A DNA stretch of 64,000 nucleotides from Pseudomonas sp. MTM4. GTDB lineage: Bacteria > Pseudomonadota > Gammaproteobacteria > Pseudomonadales > Pseudomonadaceae. Under the pieces are notes generated by a model, which was given only the letters and a program-made list of their open reading frames with translations, did not search any database and was not told where the DNA came from. Location: contig NZ_CP048411.1 in assembly GCF_019355055.1 (NCBI RefSeq), forward strand, positions 2,879,501 to 2,943,500, read 5' to 3'. Shown one piece after another: positions 18,702-28,912 of the stretch (position 1 is its first letter; each line of letters begins with the position of its first letter). The translations under genes and the position numbers were made by a program.

Positions 18702-20149
18702 CATTCCAACACAAGCGGCTGGTACTCGCCTTCAGTCTGCCTCTGATGATTAGCGCTGCAGCGCTAATCGGTCTGCCTACCGCAGCCTTCGGACAATCGC
18801 CTGCAGAAGAAGACAAGGAAGTGCTCTATTGGTATGACCCTATGGTACCCCAGCAAAAGTTCGATAAGCCGGGCAAGTCGCCATTCATGGATATGGAATT
18901 GATTCCACGCTATGCAGATGAGGGAAGCGACGGGGCATCGATCAGTATCGACCCGAGCGTGACGCAGAATCTCGGCGTGCGCTTGGCAACCGTAACGCGT
19001 GAATCGATCAGCCAGTCGCTCGAAGCGACAGGCGCGTTGATGTTTGACGAGCGAGACGTGGCGGTTGTGCAGGCGCGTGCCGGTGGCTTTGTCGAGCGCG
19101 TTTACGACCGAGCACCGGAGGATGTCATCGAAAAAGGCGCGCCGTTAGCCGATCTTTTGGTTCCCGAATGGGCTGCCGCACAGGAAGAGTACCTGGCGCT
19201 CAAAGGGGTCGGCCAACCCCAACTGCTCGCAGCGGCCCGACAGCGGTTACGCCTCGCCGGCATGCCGTCGGATGTCATTGCCCAACTGGAACGAACCGGT
19301 AAAGCGCGCCCCGTTTGGACCGTAACGAGCCCAATCGGCGGCGTGCTGAACAGCCTCGACGTTCGCGAGGGCATGACCGTACCCGCCGGCGCATCTCTCG
19401 CACGCGTCAATGGACTGGAGACGGTATGGCTAGAGATAGCTGTGCCTGAGGCGCAGATCACCAATCTGGCGCCAGGGCACTCAGTCACCGCGCGCCTCCC
19501 CGCCTTTGCAGGTGAATCTCTGGAAGGCACGATCCAGGCCGTACTATCGCAAGCCAACCTGAATAGCCGCACTGTGCGTGTCCGGGTCGAACTACCTAAC
19601 CCGCAGCAGCGGCTTCGCCCCGGCATGACGGCCGAGGTGACGTTGAGTCGCAACGTTGAAGATGTCTTGGTCATCCCATCCGAGGCGGTCATTCGCACCG
19701 GCCGGCGAGCATTGGTGATGTTGGCTGAGAATGAAGGCCGTTACCGCCCCGTTGAGGTCCGCATCGGCCGAGAGTTCAATGACCAGACAGAGGTGCTTGA
19801 AGGGCTGGAAGCCGGTCAGAAGGTCGTGGCGTCCGGTCAGTTTCTCCTCGATTCAGAGGCGAGCCTACGCGGGCTGACCGCTCAGGGCTTGGAGAAGCCT
19901 GCAACTTCTACAGAACCTGCGCTGCACGAGGCTGAAGGTACGATCGTCAGCCTGGAAGATGGCATGGTTGGCCTCTCGCATGGGCCGTTCAAGACGCTGA
20001 ACATGCCCGGCATGACCATGTCCTTTCCGGTTGCCGATCAATCGCTCCTAACAAGTTTGCAGACCGGCGATCGCGTTCGTGTCGGCGCGCGTGAAAGCGA
20101 AGAGGGCCTGGTCATTGAGCACATCGAGAAGCTGGGGGGCCAGCCATGA
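18698..20149 (+). CDS. cusB: CusB-like periplasmic adaptor with C-terminal CusF-like domain
   Basis: Membrane-fusion protein of the Cu/Ag exporter, 483 residues. After a signal segment comes a metal-binding head ([20 protein letters not shown], then MDMELIPRY), typical of CusB. HlyD-type barrel-sandwich, hairpin and beta-barrel domains follow to about residue 400. Residues about 410-480 form an extra CusF-like OB fold ([18 protein letters not shown]). In it the His and two Met ligands are kept but the Trp of free CusF is replaced by Met. The fusion tethers a metallochaperone-like domain to the adaptor. ATGA overlaps join it to cusC and cusA. Confidence 0.93.
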   Translation: MTFQHKRLVLAFSLPLMISAAALIGLPTAAFGQSPAEEDKEVLYWYDPMVPQQKFDKPGKSPFMDMELIPRYADEGSDGASISIDPSVTQNLGVRLATVTRESISQSLEATGALMFDERDVAVVQARAGGFVERVYDRAPEDVIEKGAPLADLLVPEWAAAQEEYLALKGVGQPQLLAAARQRLRLAGMPSDVIAQLERTGKARPVWTVTSPIGGVLNSLDVREGMTVPAGASLARVNGLETVWLEIAVPEAQITNLAPGHSVTARLPAFAGESLEGTIQAVLSQANLNSRTVRVRVELPNPQQRLRPGMTAEVTLSRNVEDVLVIPSEAVIRTGRRALVMLAENEGRYRPVEVRIGREFNDQTEVLEGLEAGQKVVASGQFLLDSEASLRGLTAQGLEKPATSTEPALHEAEGTIVSLEDGMVGLSHGPFKTLNMPGMTMSFPVADQSLLTSLQTGDRVRVGARESEEGLVIEHIEKLGGQP

Positions 20150-23100
20150 TCGCAGCCATAATTCGGTGGTCAGTGGCCAACCGCTTTCTGATCCTGCTGG
20201 CTACTGTGTTCGCGGTGGCTTGGGGTGTCTGGTCGGTCAAAAACACCGCTGTTGATGCATTGCCAGACCTTTCCGACGTTCAGGTCATCATCCGCACGCC
20301 ATACCCCGGGCAGGCGCCCCAGATCGTTGAGAATCAGGTCACCTACCCACTGACGACGACCATGCTGTCTGTCCCCGGCGCAAAGACGGTCCGCGGCTAC
20401 TCCTTCTTCGGGGATAGCTACGTGTACGTCCTGTTTGAGGACGGCACCGACCTCTATTGGGCCCGTTCTCGGGTGCTGGAGTACCTGAGTCAGGTGCAGA
20501 GTCGGCTTCCCGCCGCCGCCAAACCCGCTTTGGGCCCTGACGCCACAGGTGTCGGCTGGATCTACCAATATGCTTTGGTAGACCGAACGGGCAAACATGA
20601 CCTCTCGCAGCTGCGCTCTTTGCAAGATTGGTTCCTGCGCTATGAGCTCAAGACACTGCCCAACGTGGCGGAAGTCGCGCCCATAGGCGGGATGGTCAAG
20701 CAGTATCAGGTCGTACTGGATCCCGTGCGCATGGCAAGCAGGGGCGTGACGCAGCAGCAGATTGCAAAGGCGATCGATGAAGCCAACCGTGAAACCGGCG
20801 GGAGTGTTCTGGAACTCGCAGAAACCGAGTTCATGGTCCGTGCGACCGGGTATCTCAAGACACTCAAAGACTTTCGAGCCATTCCTTTGCGTCTCGACGG
20901 CGGCGTGCCAGTGACGCTAGGGGACGTTGCGCATATCCAGCTCGGCCCGGAAATGCGCCGGGGCATCAGCGAGCTTGACGGTGAAGGTGAGGTAGTCGGC
21001 GGCGTGGTGATCCTGCGGAGCGGCAAGAACGCTCGGGAAACCATCGCTGCCGTTCAGACCAAACTGGATGAGCTGAAAGCGAGCCTGCCCCAAGGCGTCG
21101 AAATCGTCACGACGTACGACCGTAGCAAGCTGATCGACAGTGCCGTTGAAAACCTCACGCACAAGCTCATCGAGGAGTTCATTGTCGTTGCGTTGGTTTG
21201 CGCGATTTTTCTGTGGCATCTGCGCTCGTCGTTGGTCGCCATCGTGTCGTTGCCGATCGGCATCCTGATTGCTTTTGTGATCATGCAGCGGCAAGGCATC
21301 AACGCCAACATCATGTCGTTGGGTGGCATCGCGATCGCCATCGGAGCGATGGTCGATGCAGCAATCGTCATGATCGAAAACGCCCACAAGCACATTGAGG
21401 CCTGGCACAAGCGGCATCCTGACTCCACCTTGAAGGGCCAGGAGCACTGGAAGGTCATTACTGACGCGGCTGTTGAAGTGGGGCCGGCATTGTTCTTCAG
21501 CCTGCTGATCATTACGCTGTCGTTCATTCCAGTGTTCACCCTGGAGGCGCAGGAAGGCCGGCTGTTCGGTCCACTGGCGTTCACCAAAACCTATGCAATG
21601 GCAGCCGCCGCGGGCCTGTCTGTCACGCTGGTTCCGGTGCTCATGGGGTATTGGATCAGGGGCAAAATCCCTGACGAACACCGTAATCCACTCAACCGTG
21701 GCCTCATCTGGATCTACAAGCCGGCCCTGGACGCGGTACTGCGCTGGCCCAAGATGACTCTGCTGGTGGCTGTTCTGGTCTTCCTGACAGGCTTGTGGCC
21801 GGCCTCTCGCCTTGGTGGGGAGTTCTTGCCCCCGCTGGATGAAGGTGACCTCCTTTATATGCCCACTGCGCTTCCAGGCCTCTCCGCTCAGAAGGCTTCT
21901 GAGCTACTGCAGCAGACGGACCGGCTCATAAAAACGGTTCCAGAAGTTGCACACGTGTTCGGTAAGGCTGGTCGAGCCGACACCGCTACAGATCCCGCCC
22001 CGCTGGAAATGTTCGAGACGACCATTCAGTTCAAGCCGAAGGATCAATGGCGCCCTGGGATGACGCCTGACAAGCTGGTTGAGGAGTTGGATCGCACCGT
22101 ACAGGTACCTGGATTAGCCAATCTGTGGATCCCGCCGATTCGAAACCGTATCGATATGCTGGCGACGGGTATCAAGAGCCCGATCGGGGTGAAAGTGTAT
22201 GGCACTGACTTGGCACAGATCGACAAAGCCACCCAGGCAGTGGAAAAAATCGCCAAAACGGTGCCTGGGGTCAGTTCGGCGCTTGCTGAGAGACTGACCG
22301 GCGGCAGGTATATCGATGTGGATATCGATCGTGTCGCTGCCGCACGCTACGGCCTGAATATCGCGGACGTGCAATCGATCGTGGCCGGTGCCATCGGTGG
22401 TCAAACCATTGGTGAAACCGTGGAAGGGCTCGCCAGGTATCCGATCAACCTCCGCTATGGCCGCGAGTGGCGCGACTCGATATCCGATCTGCGCAACCTA
22501 CCGATCTACACGCCGCAAGGCAGCCAGATCACGTTGGGGACCGTGGCCAAAGTACAGGTGACAGACGGACCGCCCATGCTTAAAAGCGAAAACGCAAGGC
22601 TGTCGGGCTGGGTTTACGTCGATGTTCGTGGCCGCGACATGGCGGCTGTGGTGGGCGATCTGAGGGAAAAGATCAGCAAAGGGGTCCAGCTCGAATCCGG
22701 CATGAGCATCAGCTATTCCGGCCAATTCGAATTCATGGAGCGCGCTAACGCGAAGCTGAAGCTCGTCGTTCCGGCTACCTTGCTGATCATTTTTGTATTG
22801 CTCTACCTAACGTTTGCCCGCTTTGGCGAGGCGCTGCTCATCATGGCTACGCTGCCATTCGCTCTGACCGGGGGCGTCTGGTTCCTATATCTGCTCGGGT
22901 ACAACCTATCCGTAGCGACAGGAATCGGATTCATCGCACTGGCAGGCGTTTCTGCTGAGTTCGGCGTCATTATGCTGCTGTATTTGAAGAACGCCTGGAC
23001 GGATCGGGTTAACGCTGGAGCCCATGGCGAAGGCGTCCTGCTCGACGCCATTCGTGAAGGTGCTGTCCAGCGAGTGCGCCCCAAGGCCATGACCGTAGCA

Positions 23101-23316
23101 GTGATTATCGCCGGTCTGCTGCCCATCCTCTGGGGTAGCGGAACCGGCAGCGAAATCATGAGCCGCATCGCCGCGCCCATGGTGGGCGGGATGATCACCG
23201 CCCCTTTGCTCTCCCTGTTCGTTCTGCCGGCAGCTTACCTGCTGATGCGCCGCCGGCAATTGCGAGTTACCACCCAGCAAGCAACCAACCCACTGGAGAA
23301 CATCCATGAACATTAA
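20146..23316 (+). CDS. cusA: CusA-type copper/silver RND pump
   Basis: Proton-driven inner-membrane pump of 1,056 residues, full length. The TM4 motif [17 protein letters not shown] is of the Cu/Ag (HME-4) kind and differs from the czcA motif at the left of the window. Two large periplasmic loops and twelve helices follow the RND pattern, and the periplasmic Met ligands of CusA are expected in the second loop region. It overlaps cusB by 4 bp and cusF by 11 bp. No disruption seen. Confidence 0.96.
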   Translation: MIAAIIRWSVANRFLILLATVFAVAWGVWSVKNTAVDALPDLSDVQVIIRTPYPGQAPQIVENQVTYPLTTTMLSVPGAKTVRGYSFFGDSYVYVLFEDGTDLYWARSRVLEYLSQVQSRLPAAAKPALGPDATGVGWIYQYALVDRTGKHDLSQLRSLQDWFLRYELKTLPNVAEVAPIGGMVKQYQVVLDPVRMASRGVTQQQIAKAIDEANRETGGSVLELAETEFMVRATGYLKTLKDFRAIPLRLDGGVPVTLGDVAHIQLGPEMRRGISELDGEGEVVGGVVILRSGKNARETIAAVQTKLDELKASLPQGVEIVTTYDRSKLIDSAVENLTHKLIEEFIVVALVCAIFLWHLRSSLVAIVSLPIGILIAFVIMQRQGINANIMSLGGIAIAIGAMVDAAIVMIENAHKHIEAWHKRHPDSTLKGQEHWKVITDAAVEVGPALFFSLLIITLSFIPVFTLEAQEGRLFGPLAFTKTYAMAAAAGLSVTLVPVLMGYWIRGKIPDEHRNPLNRGLIWIYKPALDAVLRWPKMTLLVAVLVFLTGLWPASRLGGEFLPPLDEGDLLYMPTALPGLSAQKASELLQQTDRLIKTVPEVAHVFGKAGRADTATDPAPLEMFETTIQFKPKDQWRPGMTPDKLVEELDRTVQVPGLANLWIPPIRNRIDMLATGIKSPIGVKVYGTDLAQIDKATQAVEKIAKTVPGVSSALAERLTGGRYIDVDIDRVAAARYGLNIADVQSIVAGAIGGQTIGETVEGLARYPINLRYGREWRDSISDLRNLPIYTPQGSQITLGTVAKVQVTDGPPMLKSENARLSGWVYVDVRGRDMAAVVGDLREKISKGVQLESGMSISYSGQFEFMERANAKLKLVVPATLLIIFVLLYLTFARFGEALLIMATLPFALTGGVWFLYLLGYNLSVATGIGFIALAGVSAEFGVIMLLYLKNAWTDRVNAGAHGEGVLLDAIREGAVQRVRPKAMTVAVIIAGLLPILWGSGTGSEIMSRIAAPMVGGMITAPLLSLFVLPAAYLLMRRRQLRVTTQQATNPLENIHEH

Positions 23317-23662
23317 GCACATCACCCTTGCCTCACTCTTCCTGGTGCCAGTCGCCTATGCCGCCGACAAGGAGCCAATGGACGGCATGCCGATGGATCA
23401 CAAAGGCATGAACATGCCAATGGACCAGAAGTCGGCGGGACAGACCGCTACAGCCATCGGCACGGTCAAGGAAGTGAACACCGAGAGCGGCACCGTGACC
23501 ATTGCACACGGCCCGGTCGAAGCGCTGGGTTGGCCTTCTATGACGATGGGCTTCAAAGCGAAGCCTGATCAGCTCCAAAAGTTGAAAGAAGGGGACCAGG
23601 TCGAATTCGAGTTCTCCTCGAAGGGCATGGATTCCACCATTACCCGCATCGAAAAGCAGTAG
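23306..23662 (+). CDS. cusF: CusF-like periplasmic copper chaperone
   Basis: Small periplasmic Cu(I)/Ag(I) chaperone that loads CusB. 118 residues: signal peptide (1-20), Met/His-rich linker ([16 protein letters not shown]), then the OB-fold with H68, W76, M79 and M81. The spacing His-8-Trp-3-Met-2-Met equals that of E. coli CusF (cation-pi Trp plus His/Met/Met site). Start overlaps the end of cusA by 11 bp. Confidence 0.93.
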   Translation: MNIKHITLASLFLVPVAYAADKEPMDGMPMDHKGMNMPMDQKSAGQTATAIGTVKEVNTESGTVTIAHGPVEALGWPSMTMGFKAKPDQLQKLKEGDQVEFEFSSKGMDSTITRIEKQ

Positions 23663-23671
23663 AAGTTGAAA

Positions 23672-23697
23672 ACGACTGCCGCAGGCGCGGCGGTCGT
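23672..23697 (+). terminator. Hairpin after cusF
   Basis: 11-bp stem with one G-T wobble (ACGACTGCCGC / GCGGCGGTCGT) and loop AGGC, starting 10 bp after the cusF stop. No T tract, so termination strength is uncertain. Confidence 0.5.
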
Positions 23698-23716
23698 ACC
23701 AACACGAAAATGAGGG

Positions 23717-23732
23717 ATTACAGCTTTGTAAC
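23717..23732. promoter_or_regulatory. CopR-type box before the PtrA-like gene
   Basis: ATTAC-AGCTT-TGTAAC fits the shared 16-bp element; it lies 70 bp upstream of the next start codon. Confidence 0.7.
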
Positions 23733-23802
23733 CTTGGCAACAGCTCCTTGTAAGTAGCAAGCCTTTAATCTACAGGCATCAACTAACCAAGAGGTGCAAA
23801 CC

Positions 23803-24120
23803 ATGAACCGCATAACCAAAGTAATCGTTCCTTTTATTCTGACCGTTGCTTCCTCGCTTGCAATGGCCGAAGGCGGAAGCGAACGTACGCTGAATCGCTT
23901 AAATGACTCGGCAGGAGCAAAGCCCACCCTTAAGGAGCTTGTAAAAGAAGGCCAAGTGCTGAGCATCGCACCTGCTGGCGCGACCGGCACGACTCGAATG
24001 ATTCAAAACTATAGAACAAGCGCCCAAGTCCAGACGTATGAGATGACGGTCAAGACCCCTGACGGGAAGATCCATACGGTAGAGTTTCTGAGCACCCCAG
24101 TTGGCGTGAACAATGGCTAA
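23803..24120 (+). CDS. Secreted protein with PtrA-like N-terminus
   Basis: Small exported protein, 105 residues from the ATG at 23803 (GAGG nine bases upstream; an upstream in-frame codon adds three residues). Signal peptide ends at SLAMA, and the mature protein begins EGGSERTLNRLND, the EGG(S/G)(E/D)R signature of PtrA-like Pseudomonas proteins that are strongly induced by copper. The rest (VLSIAPAGATGT ... TVEFLSTPVGV) differs from PtrA and looks like a small beta domain of unknown role. It is behind a CopR-type box and followed by two more small genes. Confidence 0.7.
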   Translation: MNRITKVIVPFILTVASSLAMAEGGSERTLNRLNDSAGAKPTLKELVKEGQVLSIAPAGATGTTRMIQNYRTSAQVQTYEMTVKTPDGKIHTVEFLSTPVGVNNG

Positions 24121-24152
24121 TCTGCCAAGCTTAATATCCGAGGGATAGTTAG

Positions 24153-24410
24153 ATGAGGGGCATAATATCCAAGATTAAAAGCGTACTGCAGCGCAATCCG
24201 GTCGTAACGGGGTTAACCGCAGCTGTGGTTGGCTACATGCTACTGAACCAAAGCACTGCGGCGTTGGCAACAACGCTGCCAAGCCTGCTCTTTCTCTTGC
24301 CCTGCTTGTTGATGATGGTCGTATGCATGAAGCATATGTCTAGCGGTAAATGCGACAAGCCCGAGGAGCCCAACGTTGGCGAAAACACCTTATTAAGCAA
24401 AAGCGAATAA
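24153..24410 (+). CDS. Small membrane protein, DUF2933-like
   Basis: 85 residues with hydrophobic stretches at about 19-35 and 44-62 (LPSLLFLLPCLLMMVVCMKHM). The LLPCLLMMVV-type segment with Cys and Met recalls DUF2933-like proteins of copper and silver operons. The tail is hydrophilic and acidic. It lies 32 bp after the PtrA-like gene, so it is probably co-transcribed. Function unknown. Confidence 0.6.
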   Translation: MRGIISKIKSVLQRNPVVTGLTAAVVGYMLLNQSTAALATTLPSLLFLLPCLLMMVVCMKHMSSGKCDKPEEPNVGENTLLSKSE

Positions 24411-24433
24411 CCCACTGAACTTTGAGATTTAAC

Positions 24434-24664
24434 ATGCGAAAGGCCATCACCGTTACAGCAATCGCAATCACCCTGGCGAGCGGACTGAGTTTCGCAGCGG
24501 TAGATAAATCGGACCAAAGCCATTCAGAAACCGGCATGATGAGCGGCGACAAGCATATGGAAATGATGGGCGACATGCATGGAATGATGAAAGAGTGTCG
24601 TGAAATGATGGAGGGGGCCAAAGCCGGCCACTCGCAAACTGGCGAAAATTCAGACGCTGCTTAG
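24434..24664 (+). CDS. Small secreted Met/His-rich protein
   Basis: 76 residues from the ATG at 24434, where MRKAITVTAIAITLASG begins a clean signal peptide (cleavage near SFA-AV). The mature part is Met/His-rich (MMSGDKHMEMMGDMHGMMKE), consistent with loose periplasmic Cu/Ag binding. Last gene before a strong terminator. Not recognised as a named family. Confidence 0.65.
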   Translation: MRKAITVTAIAITLASGLSFAAVDKSDQSHSETGMMSGDKHMEMMGDMHGMMKECREMMEGAKAGHSQTGENSDAA

Positions 24665-24692
24665 GATACGAGAGTGCGAGCAAACATGATCG

Positions 24693-24734
24693 AAGCAGGC
24701 CGGGCACCTTTTCTGGGTGCCCGCCTGCTTTCTT
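24693..24734. terminator. Strong terminator between the small-protein operon and the kinase gene
   Basis: Long stem AAGCAGG...GGGCACC / GGGTGCCC...CCTGCTT with loop TTTTCT, followed by TCTT. Its symmetry would also work leftward. Only 30 bp separate it from the next start codon, so the kinase gene would depend on readthrough or a promoter inside the hairpin region. Confidence 0.85.
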
Positions 24735-24764
24735 GTGAGTGATGGCCTAACTAGGACCGTACTG

Positions 24765-26138
24765 ATGGGAAAAGTGTCACTGACGAGCAGAATGGCGATA
24801 GCTTTCATGCTTGTGGTTACGGTTGTGCTGATGGCGGCCGCAATCAGCTTCAATTATTTTTGCCAGCTCCATTTCGAACGCAAAGATGAACAAGTGCTGA
24901 ATGAAAAGGCCGCTGCAGTAGAGCGTACGCTGCTCAACAGCTCAGCATTTGGGCCTGAGACCGCTTCAAGGATCGATGCCGTTATTGAGCACTCCTTTGG
25001 CTTCGCAACTGCAGTTGTAGTAGACGGCAAGACAGTCTACTCACATCACAATCTCTCTGAGAGCTTGCTACCAATTGTCACGGACATCCAAGAGGAACGT
25101 TGGACAGTAAATTTCGCTGGGCATCAGTACAGTGGCATTACCAGAAAAGTAAACCAGTGGGTCGAAGGGCAAGACACAGTCATCTATCTGGCTTTGGATG
25201 TAACGCATCGAGTCCACTTCTTCGAAATGATTCAGCAATGGTTCGCTTATACGCTGGTGGTCAGTGCACTTTTGAGTGGCGCTTTAGGTGTGGTTCTGAT
25301 CAGGAAGGGTTTAAAACCGATCGATGAACTCTCTAAGACTTCCTCTACAGTAACTGCCAATTGTTTGGATACCAGAATTCCAACCGAGTCAGTGCCAGGC
25401 GAGCTTCATGAACTCGTAGACAACTTCAATGAAATGCTCTCGCGCTTGGATGACTCATTCCTCAGGTTGTCAGGTTTCTCAGCGGACATCGCGCATGAGC
25501 TAAGAACGCCGCTGAACAGCATGCTGACCCAAATGGAGGTCGCGCTCTTGCGCGACCGCGAAAATACCGACTACAAGGATATCTTGTATTCCGCCCTCGA
25601 AGAACTTAGGCGCATGTCAAAGATGGTCGATGACATGCTGTTCCTCGCCAAAGCGGACAATGGGAAGATTACGCCCAGTGCCGAAGGGGCCAGCATGGCT
25701 GAGATGACCACGAGTGTTATCGAATATTACGAGCTCGCAGCCGAGGACAAGAAGGTCGAAATCGCGCTTTCAGGCGATGGGTCGGTACATGGCGATAAAT
25801 CAATGCTAAGACGGGCCATCTCAAACATAGTCTCGAACGCAGTTCGGTATGCAGAGGAAGGCAGCATTATCAGGGTTGAAATAAGCGAGAGTGGTAACTC
25901 GGTTTCGACAGCTATAACCAACCGCGGCATTACTATTCCAGCCGAGCTTCACACTCGAATATTCGACAGATTTTACAGGGTGGATACCGCAAGGCGCGAA
26001 GGTACTACCCTTAATGCGGGCCTCGGCATGGCTATCACACGGTCGATTGTTGAGGCCCACAAGGGGCGCATCGCTTGCGAATCAGCTGAGGGGCACACGA
26101 CTTTCACAATGACGCTTCCAAGGCTGATGTCTAGTTAA
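24765..26138 (+). CDS. copS: CopS/CusS-like heavy-metal sensor histidine kinase
   Basis: Membrane sensor kinase. I use the ATG at 24765 (MGKVSLTSRMAIAF), giving 457 residues; an upstream in-frame start at 24717 would overlap the terminator. Helix at about 9-32, periplasmic sensor, second helix near 165-185, HAMP, then the phospho-His box SADIAHELRTPLNSM, an N box (NIVSNAVRY) and ATP-lid GLGM. No response regulator gene is adjacent. The best candidate partner is the CopR-like gene at 35995, about 10 kb away. Confidence 0.88.
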   Translation: MGKVSLTSRMAIAFMLVVTVVLMAAAISFNYFCQLHFERKDEQVLNEKAAAVERTLLNSSAFGPETASRIDAVIEHSFGFATAVVVDGKTVYSHHNLSESLLPIVTDIQEERWTVNFAGHQYSGITRKVNQWVEGQDTVIYLALDVTHRVHFFEMIQQWFAYTLVVSALLSGALGVVLIRKGLKPIDELSKTSSTVTANCLDTRIPTESVPGELHELVDNFNEMLSRLDDSFLRLSGFSADIAHELRTPLNSMLTQMEVALLRDRENTDYKDILYSALEELRRMSKMVDDMLFLAKADNGKITPSAEGASMAEMTTSVIEYYELAAEDKKVEIALSGDGSVHGDKSMLRRAISNIVSNAVRYAEEGSIIRVEISESGNSVSTAITNRGITIPAELHTRIFDRFYRVDTARREGTTLNAGLGMAITRSIVEAHKGRIACESAEGHTTFTMTLPRLMSS

Positions 26139-26244
26139 TGGCAAAGTGCTGGCAACGACGCTGATCTACGCTTATACAAATGCCCGGCTGAACCGGAGGA
26201 GGCCAAGGCTTTCGTACCTGTATATTTGGTTCTGGAGGTTTCAC

Positions 26245-27912
26245 GTGCAAGCGTCCTCATCAAGAAAATGCGGTTCGACAGCCGCAGCGCTCAACGAAGC
26301 GTGCTTCTGCGTAAGCCTAGATCAAGCTGCGCTCGTAAACTCATTGACCGAACAGCTTGGGAATTCAGAGCTGTCGGAGCTATTGAAGTCACGTTGCCCC
26401 CATGTGTTTGCAGCACGACCGGTCTTTGTTTCATCCTTGCGGCTGCGCCAGGTTAATGAGGTTATTCAGGCCATCGAGCAGACCGTGAGTTCGCCCGGTT
26501 GGCGTGAGCATGCTCTGGATTCTGCACCTCCTATTGCACGACATGATCCTCGGGGTGCGCGCGGCGTCTTCTTTGGCTACGACTTCCATCTGGATGATGA
26601 CAAGCTTGGGCTCATCGAAATAAACACAAATGCGGGCGGAGCGATGCTAAACGTATTGCTCGCCCGCGCGCAGCGTAGTTGTTGCAGCGGCGTAGTCGGG
26701 CTTTCGCCAGGTCAGGATGGACCCGGCGGCTTCGAGCGTTCGATTCTGGATATGTTCGCCCAGGAATGGTCTACGAGCGGCGAGCAACGTCCGCTCACGC
26801 GCGTGGTGATCTTGGATGAAAGCCCACAAGCCCAATATCTGTATCCGGAGTTCCTTCTTTTTCAGCGGTTATTCGAGTCAGCAGGAATCGACTGCCTAAT
26901 CGCAGACCCAGCCGATCTGGCCTTTCACAACGAGTCCCTCTTGGTCGACGGAAAGCCTGTGGATCTCGTCTACAACCGACTCACCGATTTCTATCTGGAA
27001 GGCGACAATTGCAGCGCGCTGCGCAGCGCTTATTTGGCTGATGTCGTGACGGTAACGCCACACCCTCAGGCCTATGCCCTTTACGCCGACAAACGCAGGT
27101 TGGTTGACCTAACCAACGCACGTTTTTTGGAAGAGATTGGCGTTGATCAGCAAATCCGAACCGTATTGGCCCAATACGTCCCGCTTACCGTTCCTGTCGG
27201 GCATGGTAATGCAGAGCACCTGTGGCAAAACCGCCGTAGCCTCTTTTTCAAGCCTGTCAGCGGGTATGGTAGTCGCGGTGCATACCGAGGAGACAAGCTC
27301 ACCAAGCGCGTTTGGGAAGAAATCGTTGGCGGAAACTACGTGGCCCAGTCCCTTGTAGCTCCTGGCGAGCGTAGAATCGTCGCCGACCCTCAGGTACGAT
27401 CGATGAAGTTTGATCTGCGCGCTTACGCTTATGCTGGCGAGGTGCAGTGGAACGCTGCCAGGGTCTACCAAGGCCAGACGACCAACTTCAGAACAGAGGG
27501 GGGCGGTTTTGCTCCCGTTTTTACCTTAGGCGAGGAAGAGGAGCGAGCCGGTTCTACAGAGCAACGGTCGCACGCCTCGTTCACGTTCTTGCTCGACGAA
27601 ACCGGCGCCGTAGAGGAACTGCCGCACCCGCTATATCTGGCGCTGGTTCGAGCCGAAATGGCTACTTCTAAGCTTGCCGGTAAGCGTTTCCGATTGGCGG
27701 ACTGGTATGTGGCAATGGAAGATGGCCATCCTTCCGAAGTCATCCGAGAATTGTACGGCTGGGTTGCTTTCGACGCAGATGGCGCCTACCACCCTGAAGT
27801 TGGCCCACCAGAAAATGGTCAGCCAAATAGTATTGGCAATGTTGACTCATCTGCCCTGCCAACACCGGAAGAACATGATCGAATCGAAGGTCTGTTGTTT
27901 CAAAGTGAGTGA
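26245..27912 (+). CDS. ATP-grasp-like protein of unknown function
   Basis: 555 residues from the GTG at 26245, which has GGAGG seven bases upstream; the longer ATG frame from 26146 has no such site and an unlikely basic head. Features point to an ATP-grasp ligase: GLIEINTNAGGAMLNVL in the first half, YADKRRLVDLTNARFLEEIG, then FFKPVSGYGSRGAYRG (the Lys and Gly-rich nucleotide loop), KFDLRAYAYAGEVQWNAARVYQGQTTNFRTEGGGF (acidic/Asn metal site). It could ligate an amine or amino acid to a carboxylate, as in glutathionylspermidine synthase-like enzymes. Substrate unknown. It is 106 bp after the kinase gene and in the copper block, so a link to metal stress is plausible but unproven. Confidence 0.65.
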   Translation: MQASSSRKCGSTAAALNEACFCVSLDQAALVNSLTEQLGNSELSELLKSRCPHVFAARPVFVSSLRLRQVNEVIQAIEQTVSSPGWREHALDSAPPIARHDPRGARGVFFGYDFHLDDDKLGLIEINTNAGGAMLNVLLARAQRSCCSGVVGLSPGQDGPGGFERSILDMFAQEWSTSGEQRPLTRVVILDESPQAQYLYPEFLLFQRLFESAGIDCLIADPADLAFHNESLLVDGKPVDLVYNRLTDFYLEGDNCSALRSAYLADVVTVTPHPQAYALYADKRRLVDLTNARFLEEIGVDQQIRTVLAQYVPLTVPVGHGNAEHLWQNRRSLFFKPVSGYGSRGAYRGDKLTKRVWEEIVGGNYVAQSLVAPGERRIVADPQVRSMKFDLRAYAYAGEVQWNAARVYQGQTTNFRTEGGGFAPVFTLGEEEERAGSTEQRSHASFTFLLDETGAVEELPHPLYLALVRAEMATSKLAGKRFRLADWYVAMEDGHPSEVIRELYGWVAFDADGAYHPEVGPPENGQPNSIGNVDSSALPTPEEHDRIEGLLFQSE

Positions 27913-27913
27913 G

Positions 27914-27946
27914 GTCCCGCGCGCCACGAAAGGCGCGGCTTGGGAC
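27914..27946 (+). terminator. Hairpin after the ATP-grasp gene
   Basis: GTCCC-GCGCGCC / GGCGCG-GGGAC type stem immediately after the stop codon, without a clear T tract. Confidence 0.5.
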
Positions 27947-28306
27947 AGAATAACCTCGCCGCTCAGTTTTGGAGCCAGCTACACCCAGCCGTCTTAGCCG
28001 CCACACATCTAATGTGCGAATACTAACCCTGCGGTCACACTCGACAAGAACGTGGCATATGCTGGGTGCTGAATTGTTCTCTCCGAGTGTTCTATTGCTC
28101 ACGATAACTCTTTGGGCTTGCTAAGCCGAGTAGTCGGGTCTCAAGGTTTGAAGGCCATCTTAGTGGGCCCGCTCTTTCGCGCAGTGGTCCATAGCGCGAC
28201 GTTGGTATTGTCTGCTTATAAGCTATTAGCGATTGATTAGTTCAGGGGAACATTACGCGTAGTACAGCGCTGGCAGCGCTTTAAGCCGGTCTTAAAGCGG
28301 TCGATG

Positions 28307-28322
28307 ATTACATTTTTGTAAG
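28307..28322. promoter_or_regulatory. CopR-type box before the DUF305 gene
   Basis: ATTAC-ATTTT-TGTAAG, identical to the box in front of the multicopper oxidase operon. It lies about 135 bp upstream of the DUF305 start in a 544-bp intergenic region in which I see no other gene. Confidence 0.75.
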
Positions 28323-28456
28323 CTTCTCAAAAAATCGAAACCTCATCATCTTCGGCTTGTCCGTTTTTAGGAGAGCATTCGAAAGCCACTTCTAAGCAGG
28401 GCTGCGCGAACACGTTGAGTCGCCGATCCAGCAGCAATCATTAAAGAGGTCTAACT

Positions 28457-28912
28457 ATGCAAATGTCTTACTGGCGCTTTGCAGCGATGGTAGCCACGTC
28501 TACGATCATTATGTATGGCGTGATGTACTTAAATACTTACTCGTTCGAGCATGTTTTTTGGAGCGAGACTCGCGCTTGGATGGCATTAGTGATGGGCGCG
28601 GTAATGGCAGTAGTCATGCTCGCATTCATGCTCAACATGTATAAGCGTAAGTCAATAAACCTAGCGATATTGGCAGGAAGTGCAGTAGCTTTTACCATTG
28701 CACTATGGCTTGTACGTGGGCAAGCGACGGTAGACGACACGGACTACATGAAGGCCATGATCCCCCACCATTCCATAGCAATCCTAACAAGTGAACGAGC
28801 TCAGATTTCAGATCCTCGCGTCCGCAAGTTAGCTGACGAAATCATCGACGCTCAGCGCCGAGAAATCGCAGAAATGAAGTCCCTGATCAATGAACTAGAA
28901 AGGGCAAATTGA
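28457..28912 (+). CDS. DUF305-family membrane protein
   Basis: 151 residues: three N-terminal hydrophobic segments (about 8-25, 37-57, 67-84) followed by a periplasmic four-helix domain with the DUF305 signature TDYMKAMIPHHSIAILTSERA. The paired His and Met residues of this motif may bind copper. The gene is behind a CopR-type box. An AAAGAGG ribosome site precedes the ATG. Its last 26 bp overlap the tail of the broken SDR gene on the other strand. Confidence 0.8.
   Translation: MQMSYWRFAAMVATSTIIMYGVMYLNTYSFEHVFWSETRAWMALVMGAVMAVVMLAFMLNMYKRKSINLAILAGSAVAFTIALWLVRGQATVDDTDYMKAMIPHHSIAILTSERAQISDPRVRKLADEIIDAQRREIAEMKSLINELERAN

Noticed and set aside
20917..21681. Leftward 254-residue open frame inside cusA
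   Set aside because: Antisense of a full-length, motif-complete RND pump; no family features or ribosome site.
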